The translations under genes and the position numbers were made by a program. A model generated the notes under the pieces. It ran no database searches, was not told the DNA's origin, and worked only from the letters and a program-made list of their open reading frames with translations. A DNA stretch of 64,000 nt from Staphylococcus gallinarum (lineage in GTDB: Bacteria; Bacillota; Bacilli; Staphylococcales; Staphylococcaceae): positions 186,001 to 250,000 of the forward strand of contig NZ_JXCF01000003.1 of assembly GCF_000875895.1 (NCBI RefSeq). The letters are read 5' to 3'. Numbering within the stretch: position 1 is the first letter of the stretch; every line of letters begins with the position of its first letter. Positions 38,130 through 47,066 of this stretch are shown here, piece by piece.

Positions 38130-38181
38130 AAAAAGAATGTTATCACATGCGAATTGCGTGGTGTGATAACATTCTTTTTTA
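38130..38181. terminator. Strong bidirectional terminator
   Basis: Perfect 18-bp stem AAAAAGAATGTTATCACA (38130-38147) / TGTGATAACATTCTTTTT (38162-38179), serving the cupin gene and the convergent methionine-synthase-like gene. Confidence 0.92.
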
Positions 38182-39294
38182 TTATTTAGCTGTTCCAAAT
38201 ACTTCTTTGGCAATTTCTACTACATAAGCTAGCTTTTGCCATTGTTGTTCTTCAGTTAAATTATTTCCTTCTTCTGTAGAAGCAAAGCCACATTGTGGAC
38301 TTAAACAAATTTGATCTAAATCTATATAAGCCTGTGCTTCTTCGATGCGTTTTAGTACGGTTGCTTTATCTTCTAAGTCACCTTTTTTCGAAGTGAACAA
38401 TCCAAGTACAGCAGCCGATTGCTCTTTAGGGAAGAATCTTAATGGCTCAAAATCACCTGAACGTTCGTCATCATATTCTAGGAAGAAACCACCTAAGTTT
38501 TCCTTGAATAAATAAGGTGCGACGGGTTCATAACCACCAGAAATAGCCCATGTTGATTTATAATTACCGCGGCAAATGTGAGTAGTAATTAATAAATCTT
38601 CTGGTAAATCTTGTACTGCATCATTGACGACACGGTAAGCCAATTGTCTTGCTACTTCTTTTTCTTCTTCTGAACGATCTCTACCACGTGTCTTTTGAGT
38701 ACCAGATGTTAAATTTGCCCAGTAAACATCATCCAATTGTATATAACGAGCACCCAATTCATAAAATTTAAGTAAACTATCATGATATGCTTTAGATACA
38801 TCTTTTGCAAAATCTTCAATATCTGGGTATATATCTTCGTTTAAAATATTTGGATGGAAGAGTTGATTAGGACTTGGGATGGAAACTTTTGCTGTTGCGC
38901 GGCCATTTACTTTATCATGTAAAAATTTAAAATGTTCAAAATGAGGATGTTCAGCATTGAATGCTACTTTGTCTACTACTTTGACATTATGATTACGCGT
39001 TTCTACACCTTCGAAAGATAAACCTTTTTCAGAAGTATAACCTTCAACACCTGCTAAATTTTCTAAGAAGTCAAAATGCCACCAACTTCTGCGAAATTCA
39101 CCATCTGTGATACTATGTAAACCTACTTCTAATTGCTTTTCGATAATATGTTCAATTTCTTCATCTTCGATTTGCTTTAATTTATTAGCATCGATGACGT
39201 TATTTTGATAATCAGCGCGGGCGTCTTTTAAACGTTGAGGGCGTAACAAACTGCCAACATGATCCGCTCTGAAAGGTCTATGTGTTATTGCCAT
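38182..39294 (-). CDS. MetE-C-like methionine synthase homologue (YxjG/YxjH type)
   Basis: 370-residue protein of the cobalamin-independent methionine synthase C-terminal family (UROD/MetE-like TIM barrel). The zinc-binding His and Cys of HICRGN and Cys of SPQCGF are present. Stand-alone proteins of this type are linked to methionine salvage or methyl transfer in Bacillus (S-box regulated yxjG/yxjH); here no S-box is visible, but a near-perfect CodY box lies just upstream. AAAGGAGAT precedes the ATG on the minus strand. The methyl donor is not known. Confidence 0.88.
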   Translation of the reverse strand: MAITHRPFRADHVGSLLRPQRLKDARADYQNNVIDANKLKQIEDEEIEHIIEKQLEVGLHSITDGEFRRSWWHFDFLENLAGVEGYTSEKGLSFEGVETRNHNVKVVDKVAFNAEHPHFEHFKFLHDKVNGRATAKVSIPSPNQLFHPNILNEDIYPDIEDFAKDVSKAYHDSLLKFYELGARYIQLDDVYWANLTSGTQKTRGRDRSEEEKEVARQLAYRVVNDAVQDLPEDLLITTHICRGNYKSTWAISGGYEPVAPYLFKENLGGFFLEYDDERSGDFEPLRFFPKEQSAAVLGLFTSKKGDLEDKATVLKRIEEAQAYIDLDQICLSPQCGFASTEEGNNLTEEQQWQKLAYVVEIAKEVFGTAK

Positions 39295-39316
39295 GTCTCT
39301 ATCTCCTTTTATTAAG

Positions 39317-39331
39317 AATTTTCAGAAAAAT
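39317..39331. promoter_or_regulatory. CodY box upstream of the MetE-like gene
   Basis: AATTTTCAGAAAAAT matches the CodY consensus AATTTTCWGAAAATT at 14 of 15 positions and lies 23 bases before the start codon. CodY would repress the gene when branched-chain amino acids and GTP are plentiful. Confidence 0.7.
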
Positions 39332-39505
39332 ATAAATAAAATTTAACAGAATTCAAAAGTAATGTCAATTTCGCTTTTGGGCTATGAAATATAGTACAAT
39401 AGTACTAAATAAATTGTGCAAAGTTATTTTGGACGTTGAAATGGCATAACAACAGATGACACATAGAAGTCAGTTATATATAATAATGACAAGGAGTTGA
39501 TGGCA

Positions 39506-40189
39506 GTGAAAGTAAAATATATTGATAAGCGTCACTGGCGTCGCATCATTGATAGAGAGTATACAGAAGTTAAGGTGAATAATAATAAATACAAAGGGAT
39601 TATCGGCTTAGTAACGATGAAAAAAGTACGTGAACCATTAGAGGTGAGCGTCGTTGGACAAAATATCGTCGTAGCTGATGATAATTATCAGTGGCTACAA
39701 ATTTTACCTGAAAAGAAACGTTATAGTATCACAGTGATGTTAGATGACAAGGGCAATCCATTAGAGTATTACTTCGATATAAATATAAAAAATGTAACAC
39801 AAAAAGGAAATGCTCGTACGATTGATTTATGTTTAGATGTGTTGGTGTTACCGAATGGTGAGTATGAATTGGTGGACGAAGATGATTTGCAACGTGCATT
39901 AGATCAAGGGCAAATTACTAGAAAGCAGTACCATGAAGCGTATGTTATTGCACATCAACTCATGATTAAGATAGATGAAGATTTCAAGACAATGCAAGAT
40001 AAGATTATGTATTGCTATCATAAGATAAAGCATAAACCTAAAGCGAAAAAGCCATATAAACATCCCAAACATAAAAAGAATGAGCGTAACCACCATGGGC
40101 ATAAACCAAAGCATGCAAAACATAAGCAACATCCTAATTATGTTTCAAACACACAAAATAAACAAATTGACTCAAAAGAGCAGAATTAA
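39506..40189 (+). CDS. DUF402 protein with His/Lys-rich tail
   Basis: About 227 residues. The first ~170 form a DUF402 domain (related to the Ntdp/FomD-like nucleoside phosphatase fold) with WRRIIDREY, GNPLEYYFDI and LDVLVLPNGEYELVDEDDL. The remaining ~55 residues are a low-complexity tail rich in Lys, His and Pro (for example HPKHKKNERNHHGHKPKHA). The GTG at 39506 has AAGGAG nine bases upstream; an ATG two codons earlier (39500) is also possible. Such a tail could bind metal or nucleic acid; this is inference. Confidence 0.8.
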   Translation: MKVKYIDKRHWRRIIDREYTEVKVNNNKYKGIIGLVTMKKVREPLEVSVVGQNIVVADDNYQWLQILPEKKRYSITVMLDDKGNPLEYYFDINIKNVTQKGNARTIDLCLDVLVLPNGEYELVDEDDLQRALDQGQITRKQYHEAYVIAHQLMIKIDEDFKTMQDKIMYCYHKIKHKPKAKKPYKHPKHKKNERNHHGHKPKHAKHKQHPNYVSNTQNKQIDSKEQN

Positions 40190-40467
40190 AGTTATTTACC
40201 CATTATAGCGGTATAGATTTAGAGATAATCACATTTAAATGCCTGTTGTATCAATAGCTAAGAATCTATCAAAAAGGATATGAATCATTATATCGGTATA
40301 GGTATAATCATGTTATAGTAATTATTATGGTTAAGAAACAAATAAGAGTATCAGAGACTCAAGTTAAACCATCGACACATTGCATATATAGTCAAATTAA
40401 TGATAAATGCATTGATTATTAAATGGACAATAGAATGTCAGTTTTTTTGAGCATATAGGGGGATAAT

Positions 40468-41325
40468 ATGAAGATTGATGATTATCGCTTGTTAACTACT
40501 TTAGACGAAACGAAAACACTACGAAAAGCTGCTGAAATACTCTATATATCACAACCAGCGGTAACACAACGTTTGAAAACCATTGAAAATGCTTTTGGTG
40601 TGGAAATCTTTATACGTACGAAAAAGCAACTGATTACGACAACTGAAGGAACTATGATTATAGAACATGCTAGAGATATGTTAAATAGAGAAAGACTATT
40701 CCTCGATAAAATGCAAGCGCATATAGGCGAAGTGAATGGGACAATTTCAATAGGTTGTTCGTCGTTAATTGGTCAAACATTGTTACCAGAGGTTTTAAAT
40801 TTATATACAAGACAATTTCCAAATGTAGAAATTCAAGTTCAAGTAGGATCAAGTGAACAAATAAAGGCGAATCATAGAGACTACCATGTAATCATTATTC
40901 GTGGTAACAAAATTATGAATTTAAGTAACACACATCTTTTTAACGATGAACATTACTTTATTCATCCAAAAAATCGCTTCGATGAAGTTGATAAATTACC
41001 ATTTATTGAATTTCAGGCAGATCCGATTTATATTAATCAAATCAAAGAATGGTATAGTAGCCAAATTGGACAAGATTATCGTGCGATGATAACAGTGGAT
41101 CAAGTCGCAACATGTAAAGAAATGCTACTCAACGGTGTAGGGGTAACGATTTTACCAGAGATTATGATGCGTCATTTAGACGAAGAGCAGTTTGAATTTA
41201 AACGCGTTAACATCGATGAGAAACCACTTATTAGATCGACTTATATGAGTTATGATGCAAGTATGTTGCAATTGCCTCAAGTGGATTCATTTATTAATTT
41301 AATGATGGAATATGTCGAATCATAA
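40468..41325 (+). CDS. LysR-family transcriptional regulator
   Basis: 285 residues: an N-terminal winged helix (about 1-60, with RKAAEILYISQPAVTQRLKTIE) and a periplasmic-binding-like effector domain (about 90-285). AGGGGG precedes the ATG. It is followed in the same direction by an MFS exporter after about 90 bases, a plausible target. The effector is unknown. Confidence 0.88.
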   Translation: MKIDDYRLLTTLDETKTLRKAAEILYISQPAVTQRLKTIENAFGVEIFIRTKKQLITTTEGTMIIEHARDMLNRERLFLDKMQAHIGEVNGTISIGCSSLIGQTLLPEVLNLYTRQFPNVEIQVQVGSSEQIKANHRDYHVIIIRGNKIMNLSNTHLFNDEHYFIHPKNRFDEVDKLPFIEFQADPIYINQIKEWYSSQIGQDYRAMITVDQVATCKEMLLNGVGVTILPEIMMRHLDEEQFEFKRVNIDEKPLIRSTYMSYDASMLQLPQVDSFINLMMEYVES

Positions 41326-41418
41326 ATAAAAAATAAGGCATGTAAATTCAATTATTCATGTGAATATAATTGGATGGATGTATTCAAACCTATTTTACAA
41401 AGAATTGAGGTTAAATCG

Positions 41419-42630
41419 ATGTTTGGAGCATTACTACATATTAAAAATTATAAATTATTTGTGGTGAATATGATGTTGTTAGGTATGGGCATTGCAATAA
41501 CAGTACCATACCTCATTTTATTTGCTACAAATGAATTAGGCATGACATCGTCACAGTATGGTTTATTATTGGCTTTAGCTGCGATAAGTCAATTTATAAT
41601 GAATACGATTGTAGCGCGTTTTTCAGATACACATGATATTAACAGAAAATTAATTATAGTCTGTGCGCTATTTATGGGAGCAGTAAGTTTTTCTATTTAT
41701 TTCTACATCCATGAAATATGGTTGTTTATCGCTATTTATGCAATATTCCAAGGTTGCTTTGCACCTGCAATGCCACAAATGTATGCATCAGCACGTGAAT
41801 CTATTAATGCTTCTGCCTCTAGAGATAGAGCAAAGTTTGCTAATGCAGTATTACGTTCAATGTTTTCATTTGGATTTTTATTTGGGCCATTGATTGGAGC
41901 TTTATTATTGCAAATGAATGGTTATTCAGGCTTATTTGCAGGAACTATTTCGATTATTTTGTTCACACTCATATTGCAAGTATTTTTCTTTAAAGATATT
42001 AAAACCAAGAAAAGTGTTTCTGATGTTACACATGTGGAAGCGGAAGCGCCTAACATGTTACGTGATAAACGTTTATTCGTGCCATTTGCTGCCTTTATTT
42101 TATTACATATTGGACAGTGGATGTATACACTCAACATGCCATTATTTGTTACAAAGTATTTAAAGGAACCAGAAGGCTATGTAGGTGGACTTGCCAGCCT
42201 TTGTGCAGGATTAGAAGTACCATTTATGGTGTTGTTAGGTGTGTTGTCGGCAAAGTTAGCAACTAGAACATTATTGATGTTAGGTGGTTTGTTTGGAGGA
42301 TTATTCTACTTTAGCATTGGTGTGTTTGATAGTTTAGTTATAATGTTTGTTGGTCAGGTATTCTTAGCAATCTTCTTAGCAATTTTATTGGGATTAGGTA
42401 TTAGCTACTTCCAAGATATTTTACCTGACTTTCCGGGATATGCTTCCACGCTTTTTGCTAATGCCATGGTTATCGGGCAGTTGTGTGGTAATTTGCTCGG
42501 AGGTATTATGAGTCAATGGGTTGGCTTAGGAAATGTTTTCTTTGTATCAGCATTGTCTATATTTATTGGTATGGTACTCATTTTCTTTACTAAAGATCAA
42601 AAATTCACAGAAGAAAGTACGGTGAACTAG
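41419..42630 (+). CDS. MFS efflux transporter, sugar-efflux-like
   Basis: 403-residue major facilitator protein with twelve hydrophobic segments. The loop 2-3 region (VARFSDTHDINRKL) and FGFLFGPLIGALLL resemble SET/DHA1-type sugar or drug effluxers. The ATG at 41419 with GAGG nine bases upstream is preferred over a TTG 15 codons earlier. It lies between the LysR gene and the DUF456 gene, which begins one base after its stop; the set may be an operon. Confidence 0.82.
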   Translation: MFGALLHIKNYKLFVVNMMLLGMGIAITVPYLILFATNELGMTSSQYGLLLALAAISQFIMNTIVARFSDTHDINRKLIIVCALFMGAVSFSIYFYIHEIWLFIAIYAIFQGCFAPAMPQMYASARESINASASRDRAKFANAVLRSMFSFGFLFGPLIGALLLQMNGYSGLFAGTISIILFTLILQVFFFKDIKTKKSVSDVTHVEAEAPNMLRDKRLFVPFAAFILLHIGQWMYTLNMPLFVTKYLKEPEGYVGGLASLCAGLEVPFMVLLGVLSAKLATRTLLMLGGLFGGLFYFSIGVFDSLVIMFVGQVFLAIFLAILLGLGISYFQDILPDFPGYASTLFANAMVIGQLCGNLLGGIMSQWVGLGNVFFVSALSIFIGMVLIFFTKDQKFTEESTVN

Positions 42631-42631
42631 A

Positions 42632-43120
42632 TTGTCTCTAATCTTATGGATACTAATTATTTTAGCATTTGTGGTGGCTTTTATTGGTTTGATTAAACCG
42701 ATTATCCCATCAGTATTAGTTTTATGGATAGGGTTTTTAATTTATCAATTTGGTTTTCATAATCATCATTTAACATGGGTGTTCTATGTTTCAATGATAT
42801 TATTTACGGTATTTATTTTATTGGCAGATTTCTTAATGAATAAATATTTTGTTAATAAATTTGGAGGTTCAAAGTTAAGTGAATATGCAGCTCTAGTTGG
42901 TGTGATTATTGGGTGCTTTGTATTTCCTCCATTTGGTATTATTATCATTCCTTTTGTAGCAGTATTAATAGTAGAATTAATTCAAGAACCTAACCTTTCA
43001 CAAGCATTGAAGGCAAGCTTCGGCTCAGTTATTGCTTTCTTAGCAAGTTCAGTTGCGCAAGCAATTGTAATGCTTATCATGGTAATTTGGTTCTTTGTTG
43101 ATGCTTTATTAATTAATTAA
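42632..43120 (+). CDS. DUF456 membrane protein
   Basis: 162 residues, almost entirely hydrophobic with five or six membrane segments and glycine-rich stretches (FPPFGIIIIPFVAVL), matching the DUF456 family. It begins with TTG right after the MFS gene stop and has no strong ribosome site of its own, so translation is probably coupled. Function unknown. Confidence 0.8.
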   Translation: MSLILWILIILAFVVAFIGLIKPIIPSVLVLWIGFLIYQFGFHNHHLTWVFYVSMILFTVFILLADFLMNKYFVNKFGGSKLSEYAALVGVIIGCFVFPPFGIIIIPFVAVLIVELIQEPNLSQALKASFGSVIAFLASSVAQAIVMLIMVIWFFVDALLIN

Positions 43121-43140
43121 ATCATTAGTGAGTAATCGAA

Positions 43141-43215
43141 AGAGTTAACAGAATGTAGTGTCGATATTTCAAATAATATTGGTGCTGCATGTGTTAACTC
43201 TATTTTATTTTTATT
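43141..43215 (+). terminator. Terminator after the DUF456 gene
   Basis: AGAGTTAACA (43141-43150) pairs perfectly with TGTTAACTCT (43192-43201), followed by TATTTTATTTTTAT. The loop is long. Confidence 0.6.
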
Positions 43216-43388
43216 AACTTTAATCATTCAATATATATAGTTATGTCAAATTGTGTAATTAAAAATTTAATGAAAGCGTATTATTTATAAAAATTAATTA
43301 AATTTAAGCAACCCTCTTGTTTTCACTAAGCAATTTTTAGTATAATCACAAACATGTTTGAAAAAATTGAAAACGGAGGGAACCACAT

Positions 43389-44558
43389 ATGAAATATCCA
43401 GTAGCTATATGGATGCTTGCGATTGGTGCATTTGCGATAGGGATGTCAGAATTTGTAATTATGGGTTTGTTACCAAATATTGCACGTGATTTTGATGTAA
43501 CAGTCAGTCAAGCAGGACAACTGATTACCGGCTATGCATTAGGTGTAGCGATTGGTGGTCCTATACTAGTAATGTTAACAATCAAATGGAATAGAAAGTA
43601 TCTACTGCTCGTACTAATGGGAATATTTATTTTGGGAAATATTGCCGTTTCACTAAGTCCTAATTATGGCTTAATGATGACAAGTAGAATTATTACTTCT
43701 TTAGCACATGGTTCTTTCTTTGGGATTGGTTCTATTCTTGCAGCAAGTATGGTTAATCCTGAAAAACGTGCAAGTGCAATGGCACTTATGTTTATGGGAT
43801 TGAGTTTAAGTAATATCTTAGGCGTGCCATTCGGTACATTAGTAGGACAAAATTTTGGTTGGCAAATGACCTTTATCATTATTTCAATTATTGGTGTACT
43901 TGCGTTAATAGGAATTATTATATTTGTTCCTATGCGTCGTGAAACTGTGAAATCTTCAGTACTCAAAGAATTAAAGATATTAAAAGAAAAGCGTTTGTGG
44001 TTAACGTTAGCAGTAACATTGTTTGGTTTTAGTAGCGTTTTTGCTTACTTCACATACATTTCTTCGACGTTAACAGATGTTTCACATGTACCGGAAAACT
44101 TGATTTCTTATTTATTAATCATTTTCGGGGTGGGTGTGACATTAGGTAATATTGTAGGTGGTAAACTTGCAGACTGGAATCTAAATAAAGCACTTAAAAT
44201 TATCTTTGTTGTGTTTATTTTGTATTTCATTTTATTATATTTTGTACAGACAAGCGGTATTCTTATGGTAGCAGGTATTTTCTTCTTTGGTTTAATCGGC
44301 TTTAGTATGAGTCCATCTTTACAATTTAAGAGTACGTTAATTTCTAAAGATGCACCAACTTTAGCAAGTACTTTAAATCAATCTGCATTTAATTTAGGTA
44401 ATGCATTAGGTGCCTTTATTGGTGGTGTTGTGGTTACAAACTTACCACTTGCATCATTAAGTTTAATTGCACCTATTTTAACTGTTATCGGTTTAATATT
44501 CTTATTTATCAGTATAGCTGTTGAACGTAAGGAAGATACACTAGTATCTCATTCATAG
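43389..44558 (+). CDS. MFS efflux transporter, DHA1/AraJ-like
   Basis: 389 residues, twelve hydrophobic segments. N-terminal AIGMSEFVIMGLLPNIARDF and SLAHGSFFGIGS segments are those of the AraJ/YdhP/NepI-like part of the DHA1 drug/arabinose efflux group. CGGAGGG precedes the ATG. Single gene with its own terminator. Substrates cannot be inferred; it is not NorA, whose N-terminus differs. Confidence 0.85.
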   Translation: MKYPVAIWMLAIGAFAIGMSEFVIMGLLPNIARDFDVTVSQAGQLITGYALGVAIGGPILVMLTIKWNRKYLLLVLMGIFILGNIAVSLSPNYGLMMTSRIITSLAHGSFFGIGSILAASMVNPEKRASAMALMFMGLSLSNILGVPFGTLVGQNFGWQMTFIIISIIGVLALIGIIIFVPMRRETVKSSVLKELKILKEKRLWLTLAVTLFGFSSVFAYFTYISSTLTDVSHVPENLISYLLIIFGVGVTLGNIVGGKLADWNLNKALKIIFVVFILYFILLYFVQTSGILMVAGIFFFGLIGFSMSPSLQFKSTLISKDAPTLASTLNQSAFNLGNALGAFIGGVVVTNLPLASLSLIAPILTVIGLIFLFISIAVERKEDTLVSHS

Positions 44559-44657
44559 TTAAACGTTATTGTTTCATGTGTTTGATGTAGTATATGCCAT
44601 ATAAATAATGAATTTACTACTTGTGTTTAAAATAAAGTGTCTCAAGGACATACAATA

Positions 44658-44699
44658 AAGCACACAGATAAATTATCAATTTATCTGTGTGCTTTTTTA
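44658..44699 (+). terminator. Terminator downstream of the MFS gene
   Basis: Perfect 16-bp stem AAGCACACAGATAAAT (44658-44673) / ATTTATCTGTGTGCTT (44679-44694) then T run. Confidence 0.88.
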
Positions 44700-44712
44700 A
44701 TATTTAAATATT

Positions 44713-44840
44713 ACGTATTGTTGTCTCGCTTTCCTAGGGGACAGCTTCAGCCTGTAGTCTTCAGCTTGTCCTGTTCCCACAGGAGTCTCGCCAAAATACG
44801 TTTAAAGAATTATGATTTTACATTGAAATACTTTAGGGTA
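44713..44840 (+). repeat. Intergenic palindromic repeat, type A copy 3
   Basis: Arms ACGTATTGTTGTCTCGC and GTCTCGCCAAAATACGT enclose the type A core (CCTAGGGGACAGCTTCAGCC). The 37 bases that follow (TTATGATTTTACATTGAAAT and on) are shared with copy 4, so the repeated unit here is about 128 bases. Confidence 0.85.
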
Positions 44841-44932
44841 CCCATATTGAATGTATAGTGTTTGTGTTGAGATATAAATCATCAAATGCACAAGATAACT
44901 TATCTATTATTTTTTCAATATTTCGTATTGTT

Positions 44933-45051
44933 GTCTCGCTTTCCTAGGGGACAGCTTCAGCCTGTAGTCTTCAGCTTGTCCTGTTCCCTCAGGAGTCTCG
45001 CCAAAATACGTTGTAAAGAATTATGATTTTACATTGAAATACTTTAAGGTA
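44933..45051 (+). repeat. Intergenic palindromic repeat, type A copy 4
   Basis: Nearly identical to the copy at 44713 including the downstream flank (AAAGAATTATGATTTTACAT), in direct orientation about 220 bases away. It points to duplication of a unit larger than the palindrome itself. Confidence 0.85.
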
Positions 45052-45111
45052 CGTTAATTAAATATCTTTTGTTTATGTTTAAATCATAAAACACACAGTA
45101 CTTCATTTATT

Positions 45112-45192
45112 ATTTGTTGTCTCGCTTTCCTATTTGCCTTCTCGTTTTTGGTCTTCAACTGTCATTGCTTCTTTGGAGTCTCACCTATATAC
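45112..45192 (+). repeat. Degenerate type A repeat, copy 5
   Basis: Begins TTGTTGTCTCGCTTTCCTA like copies 3 and 4 and ends TTGGAGTCTCACC, but the core is altered (TTTTTGGTCTTCAACTGTC) and the stem is largely lost. Confidence 0.7.
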
Positions 45193-45473
45193 AATGTGTC
45201 TATGTGTAAAGTCAGATTAGTATACTATTGAAAGAAAAAGTTAAGATCCTCTCATTTAATAACCACTTATAAAATAAAATACCGAAATATTTTAAGTATA
45301 AAGACTGTAACATGACTCAGCTAGACTACCAAAGGTAACTTCAGTACGTATGTGATCAAATGTTATATCGCGTTAAGTTAATGAAATCGTTGAAATAAGG
45401 CCTGGAAATAAATTTGATGAATTCAAATGTTAGCATAGTTGTAAAACATATCACTCCAAATAATATTGAAATA

Positions 45474-45506
45474 GGCAATTTCTATATTATTTCAATAGAA
45501 ATTGCC
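45474..45506. terminator. Hairpin downstream of the DUF1129 gene
   Basis: Perfect 12-bp stem GGCAATTTCTAT (45474-45485) / ATAGAAATTGCC (45495-45506). No long U run on either strand, so terminator function is likely but not sure. Confidence 0.45.
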
Positions 45507-45563
45507 TGTTTATACAGATCCAAAACTTTATGTTTCAGACTCGTTATTTTATAAAAATGTGTT

Positions 45564-46247
45564 TTATAAGGAAGTAGTTGTTTCCTTTTTAATGAATTTG
45601 TGATCTATATACAAGGCAATGGGTAACACGATGAATGAGATAATGATAAATGTCCAATTACCAACAAAGATATAGGGTCCAAAAGCTAAGCTAGATTGTG
45701 GAATAAAAAATACATAAAATATTGCTGATAATAGGAGCAATATTACTATATATGTAATTATCCAAGTCCAATGTGATTTTGTAAAGCACTGCATCTGTAC
45801 TGTTTTAAAAGCCATCCAAATAAACAAAAAGATGATGAAAATGCCAATGAGTATCATGATTGGGAATGTATATAAATATAGACGATTCGCGCCAATGAAG
45901 AAACCTATAAAGCCCTTTAAAAAACAAAAGATACCAAAAAATAATAATAGATGTTGAACGATGTATTTAAAAATATTGTACAGTGTTTCATTAGGCAATT
46001 TTTTTAACTCTTTTTTGGCATGTGCTTTTGGATCATGGTCAAAGAAATCCATAGCTAAAGTGCCATTATTTTCAGCTTTAAAAAGTTGATTTAAAATGCG
46101 ATTCAACATTTTTTCAGAATCATGAGGATTCACACTTAAATCAGCACGTACATATGTCATATAATTTTCGAAAATTTCTCTATCCGTATTATTTAGGCGT
46201 AAAGATTTAACATTATTTTCGCGCATCAATTTTTCAGTAGATTTCAT
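45564..46247 (-). CDS. DUF1129-like membrane protein
   Basis: About 227 residues. The cytoplasmic N-terminal third has NTDREIFENYMTYVRAD and is followed by five hydrophobic segments, matching DUF1129-type proteins found in staphylococci. The start at 46247 (MKSTEKLMRENN) agrees with what I recall of the S. aureus homologue. The frame stays open upstream to 46373 and would add a possible membrane segment, but that would overlap the divergent gene. Function unknown. Confidence 0.7.
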   Translation of the reverse strand: MKSTEKLMRENNVKSLRLNNTDREIFENYMTYVRADLSVNPHDSEKMLNRILNQLFKAENNGTLAMDFFDHDPKAHAKKELKKLPNETLYNIFKYIVQHLLLFFGIFCFLKGFIGFFIGANRLYLYTFPIMILIGIFIIFLFIWMAFKTVQMQCFTKSHWTWIITYIVILLLLSAIFYVFFIPQSSLAFGPYIFVGNWTFIIISFIVLPIALYIDHKFIKKETTTSL

Positions 46248-46343
46248 TTGAATTTCGCATTCCTTTTTATAAAATATTAATGATAGGCTTATTATGACGA
46301 ATATAATAAGAGAAATCAATATAACTTTTTTATAGGGGGCTAC

Positions 46344-46814
46344 ATGCGATATATAACATACGAAGATAAGCATATTATTTCACAAATAGCACAGCTTCAT
46401 GAAAGTGAACTTGAAAGGCAGAATCAAGATTATCAACAGACAACTTTGTCGGTCGCGTTACGCGAAGAGATGCTCTTAAATGGGTTATACCACGGAACGG
46501 ATGTCCTAATTACACATATTGTAGATGATACATTAATAGGAGTGATTTGGGGACGCTATTTAAAGCATGAACAGAAGGTCCTCATTGAATTTCTATATGT
46601 CGCTTTGAGGTATAGACAACAAGGTATAGCATCAAAGTTGAAAGATGAAATAGAGCAATGGGCGATAGATCAAGGAGCTGAGGAAATACAAGGCACAGTT
46701 GATGCTCATAATATAATGATGCAACAGTTGAATCAACAAAAAGGTTACCAAGTGAGTAAAGTAATAATGACCAAAAAATTACCGTTAAATAATGAACACA
46801 ACAAGGATAAATGA
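46344..46814 (+). CDS. GNAT-family N-acetyltransferase
   Basis: 156 residues with a GNAT core: IEFLYVALRYRQQGIASKLKDEIEQWA holds the acetyl-CoA binding R-x-x-G-x-A loop, and the C-terminus (NIMMQQLNQQKGYQ) fits the last strand-helix. GGGGG precedes the ATG. Divergent from the DUF1129 gene and followed by the small lipoprotein gene after 39 bases. Acceptor unknown. Confidence 0.8.
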   Translation: MRYITYEDKHIISQIAQLHESELERQNQDYQQTTLSVALREEMLLNGLYHGTDVLITHIVDDTLIGVIWGRYLKHEQKVLIEFLYVALRYRQQGIASKLKDEIEQWAIDQGAEEIQGTVDAHNIMMQQLNQQKGYQVSKVIMTKKLPLNNEHNKDK

Positions 46815-46853
46815 TAAGATAATTGTGATAATGTATGAAAAAGGAGCTCCCAA

Positions 46854-47066
46854 ATGAAAAAATGTTTAGCTTTAATATTAGCGTCTACTTTGGCGCTGAC
46901 TGCATGTGGAAAAAGCGATGAGAAAGCAGCATTAGAGAAAGATGTTAAAAAGCTTGAAAAAGATAATAAATCTTTAAAAGAACAAAAAGAAAAATTACAA
47001 AAGCAACATGATAAACTAAAAGACAAGTCAAAAGATTTAGAAAAAGAAATTAACGCAGATACGTAA
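46854..47066 (+). CDS. Small coiled-coil lipoprotein
   Basis: 70 residues. Lipoprotein signal with lipobox LTAC (Cys19), then a highly charged Lys/Glu/Asp segment (23-65) with heptad-like spacing of leucines (LEKDVKKLEKDNKSLKEQ), predicted to be a coiled coil. Processed length is about 52 residues. AAAGGAG precedes the ATG. It resembles in layout the Lpp-type small lipoproteins but homology is not implied. Function unknown. Confidence 0.8.
   Translation: MKKCLALILASTLALTACGKSDEKAALEKDVKKLEKDNKSLKEQKEKLQKQHDKLKDKSKDLEKEINADT

Larger units (their letters stand above)
44559..45563. other. 1 kb gene-free region carrying a repeat cluster
   Basis: Holds the terminator at 44658, two well-kept type A repeats (44713, 44933), one degenerate copy (45112) and a hairpin at 45474-45506. 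The remainder (45195-45470) shows no credible open frame. Open frames across the repeats are not genes. Confidence 0.65.

Noticed and set aside
39295..39505. S-box or T-box riboswitch for the MetE-like gene
   Set aside because: The leader is too short and shows none of the conserved riboswitch helices; a CodY box is present instead.
41711..42163. Two plus-strand frames inside the MFS gene
   Set aside because: Out-of-frame shadows of the transporter gene; no ribosome sites.
44637..44858. 73-codon open frame over repeat copy 3
   Set aside because: It runs through a strong terminator and the type A repeat, with no ribosome site.
46248..46373. N-terminal extension of the DUF1129 gene adding a membrane segment
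   Set aside because: It would overlap the start of the divergent GNAT gene and its promoter region; the shorter start fits the homologue I recall. A real extension cannot be fully excluded.
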